Assembly (NCBI RefSeq): GCF_038502225.1
Contig: NW_027195373.1
Coordinates: 108,501-172,500 of the forward strand
Length of the DNA stretch: 64,000 bases
Reading direction: 5' to 3'
Source of the DNA: Cherax quadricarinatus
Taxonomy: Eukaryota; Arthropoda; Malacostraca; Decapoda; Parastacidae
This document shows positions 23,093 to 30,939 of the stretch, piece by piece (the stretch's first letter is position 1; the number at the start of each line of letters is the position of its first letter). The position numbers and the translations under genes were made by a program. The notes under the pieces are model-generated. The model had not been told where the DNA came from, did not search any database, and saw nothing but the letters and a program-made list of their open reading frames with translations.

Positions 23093-23240
23093 AAACATTC
23101 CTAACATAATAGTAACCAAAGCTTGCAATTGCTGTTGCAGTCGAAATCTTTGCAACAAGTACACAAGAATGTGATTATATTTACCTTGCAATATTGCATT
23201 GTGCAAGTGACGTACACACACACACACACGGCAGTGCACC

Positions 23241-23293
<53 letters not shown>

Positions 23294-23358
23294 GAGAAAG
23301 AGAAGGGAAGTGTCGGAAAATCATCACAAACTAGAATCTCTCTCTCTCTCTCTCTCTG

Positions 23359-23456
<98 letters not shown>
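23057..23456. repeat. Cluster of CT, CA, GA and GACA microsatellites
   Basis: (CT)n at 23,057-23,084 abuts the LINE truncation point. It is followed by single-copy sequence (23,095-23,212), (CA)n near 23,213-23,229, (GA)n and (GACA)n at 23,241-23,292, and (CT)n with GTCTCT interruptions at 23,337-23,455. No gene is visible here or in 23,457-23,610. Confidence 0.9.
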
Positions 23457-23457
<1 letters not shown>

Positions 23458-23616
23458 GAAAATAGAGTTGGTGGTGGGAACAAATGTTTGCCAGAACAAT
23501 GGAAGGTCACAATGCGTGTTGGTCACTGTGGTTAATAAATAAGACAAACTCTATCTCTGGGTCCTGAAGGAATGGTTACTGGGGCTGTGTGTCTTGACCT
23601 CCAGACACACCTGCTG

Positions 23617-23621
23617 ACCCC
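23617..23621. other. Left target-site duplication ACCCC
   Basis: ACCCC precedes the left element terminus TGTTACA at 23,622. The identical ACCCC follows the right terminus at 30,259. The preceding CTGCTG matches a unit of the array on the far side of the element. Confidence 0.82.
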
Positions 23622-24111
23622 TGTTACAAAAAACGCGATTCTAAAAGCTTAGAGATCTCCAGTGAATACTAGAAAGGACTGCCCTTCTAGCATCCAGCCT
23701 GTTACTGGGTTTTCGTAACAAGTAGTCAGTATCCTTGTCCAATTATCCATTAAAATTCTGTATTATTCAATAGTGCTTTAGGATTACAACTGGTAGGCTA
23801 CTAACTAGAGAAATTAAAATTTAATAAATTTATTAAGTAGTAAGTCGTCTAGAGGTATATTATCAAATTAAATTAATTACAGCAATCAAAATAAAATCAG
23901 TCTCTCGAGTTCAATATTATTGTGCTGAAAGCACATATCACATTTATAATTCTTAAGTACTATTGAATAATACAGAATTTTAATGGATAATTGGACAAGG
24001 ATACTGACTACTTGTTACGAAAACCCAGTAACAGGCTGGATGCTAGAAGGGCAGTCCTTTCTAGTATTCACTGGAGATCTCTAAGCTTTTAGAATCGCGT
24101 TTTTTGTAACA
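23622..24111. repeat. LTR-derived palindrome: 153-bp arms, 184-bp loop
   Basis: 23,622-23,774 is the reverse complement of 23,959-24,111 with no mismatch that I see. The loop (23,775-23,958) is further LTR sequence in the inverted sense. The switch lies at CTTAAGTAC/TATTG, where the joined LTR positions share AC or TAC. Both arms share variants (ATAATACAG, AGAAGGGCAG) that differ from the right-hand LTR (CCATACTA, AGAAAGGCAG). Confidence 0.9.
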
Positions 24112-25233
24112 AATGGGGGCCTGTCCGGGATAGCGTGTTGCAGCGTCCATAATAGTAAATAAGTATTGGTTTCCTAGTTTGGTTCTAGGCAAAGGACCAA
24201 CACAATCAATAATAAGACGTGAGAATGGTTCACCATGCACGGTGATAGGAATGAGAGGCGCAGGTGGAGGTGTGTGCGCTGGCTTGCCTGTCACTTGACA
24301 CACGTGGCAACGTCGCACATGATCAGCTACTGTTTCCTTCATCTTTGGCCAAGTAAAATGTTTTGCCAGTTTACCGAGTGTCTTCTTGACACCCAAATGT
24401 CCTCCTATGGGACTATTGTGAGCAAAATCAATGGCTTGTTCACGAAATGTAACTGGTAACACAACGAGATGCTTGACTGTGGTGGAAACACTATCAGCTG
24501 ACAACTTACATGTATTTTTCTCCATCAGTACACCGTTACTATAATAGTAACAATTATCGAGATCCTTTGCTTCACTCTCAGTAACTGCTATATCTCTCAG
24601 TCTTTCCAATGACTGATCAACAAACTGATCCTTGATTAAATCATCATGAGTTAGAAATTTAACGTCAGTTGTGTCCTGACTAGGTTGATGACCGGGGGGA
24701 GTCAGTGTTAATGATCCGGGGCGCAGAGCGTCACTAAACAACATATTCAACCCCAAATCATTGTCATCCACTAACTCAACAGGAGACAAGGATGGTTGTT
24801 GAATCTTTGACATAGCTCTAGTAATTGCGCTGAGAGGAAATAAAATAGGTTTCTCTCTACAAGCTTCAATGGCATAATTATCATCAGTGGTATTATCAAT
24901 CACAAGTGGTTCTTTACATATACCAGCATGAAGGATATCGTTCCCTATCAACAAGTCCACTGACCTGATGGGAAATACACCACTGGATATACCCACTGAA
25001 ATATAACCAGTATAATAGCTTGTTTCAATATAAACTTTGTGCAGAGGCACTTTTATAACAGCCCCTCCATAGGCTTCTAACAATACATCTATCTTGCAAT
25101 AGGTATCGTCAGTTATGGGCAGTACATCTTCTCTTAATAACGTGAGATAACTGCCAGTGTCTCTAAAAGAAATTATCTCAGTTAGATGTGATTCGTCAAA
25201 TCCTACTTTATCTCTCGAAAAGTAAGGACTCAT
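24061..25233 (-). pseudogene. Gypsy-type protease and N-terminal half of integrase, truncated
   Basis: The frame is open back to 25,275, directly after the gag stop. Residue numbers are from the Met at 25,233. An aspartic protease segment has RDTGS (24-28) and LLIGNDIL (94-101). After a linker come the integrase zinc finger (His272, His279, Cys309, Cys312, in AHNSPIGGHLG and RRCHVCQ) and the start of the catalytic core, with the first catalytic Asp in IIDCVGPLP (343) and the MDAATRYP segment. At residue 369 the reading runs into inverted primer binding site and LTR, so the last 20 or so residues are not integrase. No reverse transcriptase lies between protease and integrase, an order known from Gmr1-like Gypsy elements. 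Protease would process Gag-Pol. The integrase is inactive because its other two catalytic residues are elsewhere. Confidence 0.85.
24114..24131 (+). other. Primer binding site, tRNA-Pro type (plus copy)
   Basis: TGGGGGCCTGTCCGGGAT begins 2 nt after the LTR end (CA at 24,110-24,111). It is complementary to the 3' end of tRNA-Pro as known from other retroelements. Immediately after its 18th base the sequence becomes inverted integrase coding sequence. Confidence 0.85.
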
Positions 25234-25271
25234 CGCTGAACGAATCTTTTCGTCAGATACACTTTCTGACG

Positions 25272-25278
25272 CTAGTCA
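25272..25278 (-). promoter_or_regulatory. Candidate stop-codon readthrough site TGACTAG
   Basis: The gag stop codon TGA (25,278-25,276) is followed on the minus strand by CTAG. The downstream protease frame is the same frame as gag, with 14 sense codons between the stop and the first Met. UGA-CUA(G) is a known efficient readthrough context in eukaryotic and viral genes. I infer that Gag-Pol is made by readthrough rather than frameshifting. Confidence 0.7.
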
Positions 25279-26817
25279 TCTATCCTGAGTAACATTATCT
25301 AAAACAGTAGGATCAGAGGCATTGCTAGGCTTTTGGTGTCTTTGTTGCACGGAAGAGGATACGACTTGAGTGGGGGCGCCAGCCGCACGACTGTATCTCG
25401 CATCTCTTTCTAATTTATAGCAATACTCTCTAGTATGTCCTTTTCTGTTACAATAGGTACATTTAACTTTCTTCTCGATACCAGATTTCTGTCTAGCCAC
25501 AGAGACAGTTTCAGGATTGTGAGTTTTCCTGGTAATGGTACGAGAAGTTACAGTAACAGGTACATCAGGCCGGCAATGAGCAGCTGATTTAGGTTGCCAA
25601 CTTCTAGGACAATTTTTAGTTACCTTGTTTCTGAGTGTTTTAGTACGTACAAGTTTGTGAGAAATTTCGTAATTGTCTGCTAAGGCTGCAGTTTCCAGAA
25701 TATCCGAGGTAGTATGATCGATAAGATATTCTTGTATGTCAGCAGACATACAGTTGTTAAACTCTTCGTGTAGTAACAACTGAACAAGGCTGTCGTAGTT
25801 GGTACATTTAGCAGCTCTAGTCCATCTCTCAAATGCAACTTTTTTCTCACGAGCAAACTCTACGCAAGTTTGATCTTGTCGTCGTTGTAACGTACGAAAT
25901 GCTCTTTGATAACTTACAGGTAACAAGTTATACGTCTCTAGAATAGTTTGTTTGACAGCGTCATAACTAATGTACATAGCAAATGGCAAGGCAGCCGTAC
26001 AAGTTTGAGCTCTTCCTGTCAAAGCAGTATGAAGCAATGTTGCCCAGTGCTTACGTGGCCAGTTCATAGCACGAGCCTGGTTCTCAAACACATCAAAATA
26101 TGTGTCTAAGTCACTTTCAAAAAACTTAGGAACCATAGATGCAGCTTTCTGCACATTAAATGTGTCCTGTGATCTATCAGTCTGTTGTCTTCCCAGACGA
26201 ACATTTTCTCTTTGGAAATCTTCTTCGTTCAATTTCCTCTGTGCCTCTATTTGTGCAGTCTGCAACATAAGGAGGCGTTCAAACCTCTCAAACTGTTCCT
26301 GAGAGATAGGACCAGTAGGTAATGGAGTAGGGAAATTAACATGGTCTGGACGGTCCTTAGGTCGGACACTTGGTCCAGCCGTCTCTAGAGAGTCTAGATC
26401 TGGTCTAGGATAAGTAGATACAGGTGTATCATACACTGTACTAGTATTAGGCTGTGTCATACTAACAGCTATACTCTGTACTATAGTGTCAGTGAAGGAA
26501 GGAGCGAGCGAGAACTGATCTACACTAGGCTCAGACACTAGGCTCACTTCTGCTCTAGTTGTTCTTTCTTCATCAAATAGAGTCATACTTCCTAATTGTG
26601 ACACTAGGCTTTCTGAATCTGAATCATAATCAGACATCTCTGTATGAGCAGGAAACAAAATATCTTTAATTAATGCTCTGACAGTTTCTGCGGTGTAATT
26701 CCTGTTATACGTCACACCGAGATATTTGGCTACTTGCCAACACGTCTGAAGTTTTAATGTACTTAACTCAGACAAAGTCAGAGTATCAATTAACTGTTTC
26801 ACTTTAGCATACATCAC
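25276..26817 (-). CDS. gag: LTR retrotransposon Gag polyprotein
   Basis: A 513-residue frame starting at ATG 26,817, 265 bp downstream of the primer binding site, which fits a retrotransposon leader. The N-terminal part is helical and charged. The middle (about 225-400) resembles Ty3/Gypsy capsid regions, with a Trp/Phe-rich segment including FFESDLDTYFDVFENQA and RKHWATLLHTALTGRA. Near the C-terminus a single CCHC knuckle, CTYCNRKGHTREYC (about 453-466), is the nucleocapsid-type RNA-binding motif. The protein would form the particle that packages element RNA. The frame is intact and ends in TGA followed in frame by the protease, so it is a complete Gag with a readthrough extension. I find no envelope gene. 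Confidence 0.87.
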   Translation of the reverse strand: MMYAKVKQLIDTLTLSELSTLKLQTCWQVAKYLGVTYNRNYTAETVRALIKDILFPAHTEMSDYDSDSESLVSQLGSMTLFDEERTTRAEVSLVSEPSVDQFSLAPSFTDTIVQSIAVSMTQPNTSTVYDTPVSTYPRPDLDSLETAGPSVRPKDRPDHVNFPTPLPTGPISQEQFERFERLLMLQTAQIEAQRKLNEEDFQRENVRLGRQQTDRSQDTFNVQKAASMVPKFFESDLDTYFDVFENQARAMNWPRKHWATLLHTALTGRAQTCTAALPFAMYISYDAVKQTILETYNLLPVSYQRAFRTLQRRQDQTCVEFAREKKVAFERWTRAAKCTNYDSLVQLLLHEEFNNCMSADIQEYLIDHTTSDILETAALADNYEISHKLVRTKTLRNKVTKNCPRSWQPKSAAHCRPDVPVTVTSRTITRKTHNPETVSVARQKSGIEKKVKCTYCNRKGHTREYCYKLERDARYSRAAGAPTQVVSSSVQQRHQKPSNASDPTVLDNVTQDR

Positions 26818-27082
26818 GAAAATAATTGTACTACGAGAGAGTGATTATTGGAGACTATAATCCTAATAGGAATTTTAGTGTTGGTTGTCTTAGAGCTAGA
26901 ACTCATAAACAGTATTTCCATCTCCTTGGATCAAGAGACTCAGTCAGGTACATACATCCACCTGGTATGTTGTACAAGACTAAACTCAAAGTCTTCAGAT
27001 TAGGAAAGTACTCAAAGTGTTTGATCATAGAAGTACTAGTATGTCAAACTAGACAATTTCTCCAACACCTTGGATCAAGAGC
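26818..27082 (-). other. LTR element leader (5' UTR of gag)
   Basis: A 265-bp non-coding stretch between the inverted primer binding site and the gag ATG. The CTTGGATCAAGA motif occurs twice, near 26,925-26,938 and 27,069-27,080, in this strand's CCTTGGATCAAGAG form. It would be expected to hold the packaging signal, but no specific structure can be claimed. Confidence 0.6.
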
Positions 27083-27100
27083 ATCCCGGACGGGCCCCCA
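27083..27100 (-). other. Primer binding site, tRNA-Pro type (minus copy)
   Basis: On the minus strand TGGGGGCCCGTCCGGGAT starts 2 nt after the LTR end (27,103). It differs from the copy at 24,114-24,131 at one base (CCC versus CCT). This is the site used by the gag-bearing half of the composite. Confidence 0.87.
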
Positions 27101-27102
27101 TT

Positions 27103-27196
27103 TGTTACAAAAAACGCGATTCTAAAAGCTTAGAGATCTCCAGTGAATACTAGAAAGGACTGCCCTTCTAGCATCCAGCCTGTTACTGGGTTTTTC
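27103..27196 (-). repeat. Fragment of the LTR 3' end
   Basis: About 94 bp identical in sequence and variants (AGAAGGGCAG on the minus strand) to the left palindrome arms. It is joined at a shared CGAAAA to integrase coding sequence. Most of the 5' LTR, including any promoter, is missing here. Confidence 0.88.
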
Positions 27197-27197
27197 G

Positions 27198-27684
27198 AAG
27201 CTAGCTCTCTAGCAGCTGTCAAATGTTGCTGCATTAATGAAGGTGAAGTACTCAGTGATGGATTTGATTTTCCTGTCCACACGTCTTTCAACACTGCAAG
27301 AGGACCACGCACTTGGTGTCCGAATATTAATTCAAACGGACTAAATCCGAGACTTTCTTGCTCACTTTCTCTCATAGCGAACAGAAGAAAAGGTATACCC
27401 TCATCCCAGTCTCTAGAAAAATGTTCACAATAAGCTCTCATCATGGACTTTAGTGTCTGATGAAATCTCTCTAGAGCACCTTGTGACTGTGGATGATAAC
27501 TGGTTGAAAGTACAGACTTTATTCCTAGGTGGGATAATGCTTCTCGAAAGATCTTAGAAGTGAAATTAGATCCCTGATCAGATTGTATCTCTCGTGGCAA
27601 TCCAACCTGGGAGAAAAATTTCATCAGCGCTCTCACAATAGCACGAGCATTAATTTTTCTCATAGGAATAGCTTCGGGATAGCG
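27198..27684 (-). pseudogene. C-terminal half of the integrase
   Basis: Begins at TATCCC (27,681-27,676), the same codons at which the N-terminal half stops near 24,130, so the two pieces were once continuous. The open frame listed from Met 27,663 contains SDQGSNF (second catalytic Asp, residue 29), YHPQSQGALERF (catalytic Glu, residue 65) and a C-terminal region with FSPFELIFGHQVRGPL. It ends by reading through the LTR fragment. The integrase catalytic DDE triad is therefore split between 24.2 kb and 27.6 kb, with the pieces in reversed order. It cannot make a working enzyme as arranged. Confidence 0.87.
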
Positions 27685-27839
27685 CTGATGAAATTTTTCT
27701 CCCAGGTTGGATTGCCATACCCAGGAATCTCTGTATCGGCCAAGGTGAGGTTGCTCCTATTGAGGCTAAGGTTCGTGCAATTTCTGAATTTCCAGTGCCA
27801 CAGGATAGGAAAGGAGTACAGAGATTCCTGGGTATGGCA
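27595..27839. repeat. Two overlapping fold-back inversions
   Basis: 27,595-27,631 is the exact reverse complement of 27,681-27,717 (37 bp, integrase sequence). 27,713-27,735 is the exact reverse complement of 27,817-27,839 (23 bp, reverse transcriptase sequence). The two inverted pieces overlap in TGCCA, so the integrase strand passes to the reverse transcriptase strand through two short inverted copies. Confidence 0.92.
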
Positions 27840-28388
27840 GGATATTATCGCAGGTTCTGTCCAAACTTTTCTCAGATTGCAGCTCCTCTTACTGAGCTTA
27901 CTAGTAGCAAAGTTCAGTTCACCTGGACTAGAGATTGTTCATACTCGTTCAAAAGGTTGAAGCGCTTGCTATCCTCTGCTCCTGTGTTGAAAAGTCCTAA
28001 TTTCAATCTTCCCTTCTTTTTACATATAGATGCGAGTGGCTATGCAGTGGGTGCTGTGCTGCTCCAACAGTCAACATCCACTGATATTCTCCATCCTATA
28101 TGTTACTATTCATCTAAGCTTAAACGACACCAGAAAAATTATGCCACTATTGAGAAAGAGGCTCTAGCTCTTGTGGTGTCCTTGGAACATTTTGACGTGT
28201 ATTTGGGCACTTCCCCATTTAAAATTAACGTTTTTTCTGACCACAATCCACTCACCTACATAAATACTATGAAAAGTAAAAATGCTAGGATCATGAGGTG
28301 GGCCCTCAGAATCCAACCTTATTCTATTAGCATAAAACACATAAGTGGTCATTGTAATGTAATTGCCGACGCTCTGTCTCGTCCTTAA
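27738..28388 (+). pseudogene. Reverse transcriptase C-terminus and RNase H
   Basis: The open frame starts at the fold-back junction. GQGEVAPIEAKVRAI and VQRFLGMAGYYRRF are the end of the Ty3/Gypsy reverse transcriptase (thumb/connection). RNase H follows, with catalytic residues in HIDASGYAVGAVL (Asp), YATIEKEALAL (Glu), FSDHNPL (Asp) and the terminal IADALSRP. From the Met at 27,795 these are about residues 79, 120, 149 and 192. The fingers and palm with the YxDD active site are missing. The frame stops at 28,388 and is followed by the 3' UTR and LTR, with no integrase downstream. In canonical Gypsy elements integrase would follow here, so this supports the order integrase, then reverse transcriptase. 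Confidence 0.88.
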
Positions 28389-28985
28389 TAATTATCAGTT
28401 ACATTAAATTAACGTAATTTTATGCCCAAATACCTTTTGTTACTTGCTATGTCAAATTCAGTAAAGTAACTTAATCCCTCCAGCCCATATTAACTATATA
28501 TACTCATGTCATGTCTAATTATTATATTTATATATTCACAGTAATGTTGTGTGAGGAGGAAACAAGCTGAGTGTTGAGTGGGTAGTGTGGTGCGGGTGAT
28601 GTACTGCGTGACGCAACACTGTCCTGCCGCAGACCCCCCCCCTTCACTACACACCTTAAGCTGTTTCATACTCAGATGTTCATACTGCCTCGCATTCCAC
28701 AACCACTACTTAAGAGTGGAATGCAGTCTCCTCTACTATGATCGAGCCTCAACGTGCCCTCCTTTTCAGCGCTATCCTGTCTCTACACTGATGTATATAA
28801 CCACGAGTATGCAGAAATACGATACTGTGTACTGCCCTAGTTAGGGGCATATCCTAGTGACGGACGCTGTAAAATTTTAGAAGTGCTTGGCACAAGAGAC
28901 TCGGATTAATATTTTATTGATATGAGTAACCAGAAATAATGTGATAGACATTCATGCAACTCCTAGTGCGACCCTCTGTCGTGTT
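28389..28985 (+). other. 3' untranslated region of the LTR element
   Basis: About 600 bp between the RNase H stop and the G-tract. It contains a C-run near 28,629 and short frames with no recognisable domain. I see no env-like product (no signal peptide or transmembrane segment). Confidence 0.6.
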
Positions 28986-28993
28986 GGGGGGGG
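28986..28993 (+). other. Polypurine tract candidate
   Basis: Eight consecutive G immediately before TGTTGCA, the proposed LTR start. In LTR elements a purine run here primes plus-strand DNA synthesis. Confidence 0.7.
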
Positions 28994-29165
28994 TGTTGCA
29001 ACCCCTGAATGGGTTACAATGATGATTATGTATATATGTAATGTATATTACCTTTTCATTTAATTTTATATTGCTTATATTTGCGATGATAGCTAAATCG
29101 TAAATGTATGACTTTATATTATTATTTGACTATTATATTGTTATTTAGCTTATGTTGTTAGGATG

Positions 29166-29174
29166 TATATAAAA
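29166..29174 (+). promoter_or_regulatory. LTR TATA-like box
   Basis: TATATAAAA within the LTR, followed 14 nt after its start by TCAGTT (29,180), an initiator-like motif, though the spacing is shorter than usual. Consistent with an RNA polymerase II promoter in U3. The exact start is unknown. Confidence 0.5.
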
Positions 29175-30045
29175 TGTGCTCAGTTAGGCTTGATTGTCAA
29201 ACTACTGTAATTATCGCTTGTCGCTCGTTATACTGCCGGCTTCTGAGCTGCAGTTGTCCACGTAGCTATCACGTGATCGAGGGGGGGTGTCCTCACCTCT
29301 CGTGAAATTGTCAGTCTGCTAGAGACTCGCTTGCTGGTTGGACATTGTCTGTCTGAGTCTGCTGGAGACTCGCTTGTTGGTTGGACAGATTGTCTGTCTC
29401 ATTATTCTTGTTAGTTCTGTAGAACTCTGTTCTCAGAACATTCTATAGACTGTGATTTTCGACGTTGTACTGAGGTTGTGTGTCACTTAGACACTCTGAA
29501 CATCTCAGGTCCTTAGCTATAGCTTCTGACCTAATTTTGTACTGGTTCCTGTGTATTGTCACAGTCACAGTTTTACCTATGCTGAACAAAGATTCAGTAT
29601 TATGGGAGTTTTGTAACTTTTGTGGAGGATCTGCAGATGGTCCCTACTTAGTGTCGTTATATTATCTCCTTGTTCCTGATTCTGTGTCGCAGTCGCTTGA
29701 TATTGCATTGCTATTGGGCTTAGCATTCTTTGTTGTTCAAGCAGACTGTTCGGGTTGCCAGTCGGTCAAGAAGTTAGTTTATTTGAGGACTTTGTCAGTC
29801 ACTTGTTTAAGTCTTATTCGAGTCTTGAGACATAGCTAACTACTTAAGAGCACTTACACGCATACACACTTACTTGTACATATTTGTAATATCTTATTAA
29901 ATGTTAATGTACCTGACGGTACTTAAGAATTATAAATGTGATATGTGCTTTCAGCACAATAATATTGAACTCGAGAGATTGATTTTATTTTGATTGCTGT
30001 AATTTAATTTACATTGATAATATACCTCTAGACAATTTACTACTT

Positions 30046-30051
30046 AATAAA
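30046..30051 (+). terminator. LTR polyadenylation signal
   Basis: AATAAA in the AT-rich part of the LTR. It is also present, inverted, in the left LTR loop. Confidence 0.45.
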
Positions 30052-30258
30052 TTTATTAAATTTTAATTTCTCTAGTTAGTAGCCTACCAGTTGTAATCCT
30101 AAAGCACTATTGAACCATACTAAATTTTAATGGATAATTGGACAAGGATACTGACTACTTGTTACGAAAACCCAGTAACAGGCTGGATGCTAGAAAGGCA
30201 GTCCTTTCTAGTATTCACTGGAGATCTCTAAGCTTTTAGAATCGCGTTTTTTGTAACA

Positions 30259-30263
30259 ACCCC
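30259..30263. other. Right target-site duplication ACCCC
   Basis: Matches 23,617-23,621 and is the start of a normal unit of the array that follows (ACCCCTGCTACCCTGTTG). Confidence 0.82.
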
Positions 30264-30938
30264 TGCTACCCTGTTGACCCTGCTGATCCCTGCTACCCTG
30301 TTGACCCTGCTGAACCCTGCTACCCTGTTGACCCTGCTGACCCCTGCTACCCTGTTGACACTGCTGAGCCCTGCTACCCTATTGACCCTGCTGACCCCTG
30401 CTACCCTGTTGGCCCTGCTGACCCCTGCTACCCTGTTGACCCTGCTGACCTTTGCTACCCTGTTGACCCTGCTGACCCCTGCTACCCTGTTGACCCTGCT
30501 GACCCCTGCTACCCTGTTGACACTGCTGACCCCTGCTACCCTGTTGACCCTGCTGACCTTTGCTACCCTGTTGACCCTGCTGACCTTTGCTACCCTGTTG
30601 ACCCTGCTGACCCCTGCTACCCTGTTGACCCTGCTGACCCTGCTGACCCCTGCTACCCTGTTGACACTGCTGACCCCTGCTACCCTGTTGACCCTGCTGA
30701 CCCCTGCTACCCTGTTGACCCTGCTGACCCCTGCTACCCTGTTGACCCTGCTGACCCCTGCTACCCTGCTGACCCCTGCTACCCTGCTGACCCCTGCTAC
30801 CCTGTTGACCCCTATTACCCTGTTGACCCTGCTGACCCCTGCTACCCTGTTGACACTGCTGACCCCTGTTACCCTGCTGACCCCTGCCACCCTGTTGACC
30901 CTGCTGACCCCTGCTACCCTGTTGACCCTGCTACCCTG
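30264..30938. repeat. 27-bp minisatellite
   Basis: About 25 units of 27 bp containing CTGCTGACCCCTGCTACC and CTGTTGACC, with shorter 18-bp and 9-bp steps at about 30,630 and 30,760-30,800. The 27-bp period equals nine codons, so frames stay open. The array existed before the LTR element landed at its left edge. Confidence 0.94.
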
Positions 30939-30939
30939 C

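Larger units (their letters stand above)
23622..30258. mobile_element. Rearranged Ty3/Gypsy-type LTR retrotransposon with inverted ends
   Basis: A 6,637-bp insertion flanked by ACCCC. The order on the plus strand is: inverted LTR 3' part; LTR 3' part plus primer binding site (to 24,131); inverted integrase N-half, protease and gag (to 26,817); inverted leader and primer binding site; inverted LTR fragment; inverted integrase C-half (to 27,684); fold-back segments; reverse transcriptase/RNase H fragment (to 28,388); 3' UTR, G-tract and complete LTR (28,994-30,258). Both outer ends are the LTR 3' terminus. The polymerase active site is absent, so the copy is not autonomous. A single integration of an already scrambled cDNA best explains the intact flanking duplication. 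Confidence 0.85.
28994..30258 (+). repeat. Complete LTR (about 1,265 bp)
   Basis: Starts TGTTGCA and ends TGTAACA, giving near-perfect terminal inverted heptamers with TG/CA ends. It contains a TATA-like box and AATAAA signals. Its last 340 bp match the inverted LTR pieces at the left end of the composite, with several substitutions. The 119-codon frame inside (29,480-29,839) has no support as a gene. Confidence 0.83.

Noticed and set aside
23622..24111. The 490-bp palindrome as a DNA transposon with long terminal inverted repeats
   Set aside because: The arms are LTR 3' ends of the surrounding retroelement, one followed by its PBS, and no separate target duplication flanks the palindrome.
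24114..27100. tRNA-Pro primer binding site similar to that of gammaretroviruses, suggesting an endogenous retrovirus
   Set aside because: tRNA-Pro priming is also used by other retroelements. Gag, integrase and RNase H are Ty3/Gypsy-like, and no env-like frame exists in the 3' region.
29480..29839. 119-codon frame in the LTR
   Set aside because: No domain, located between the TATA-like box and the polyadenylation signal; chance frame.
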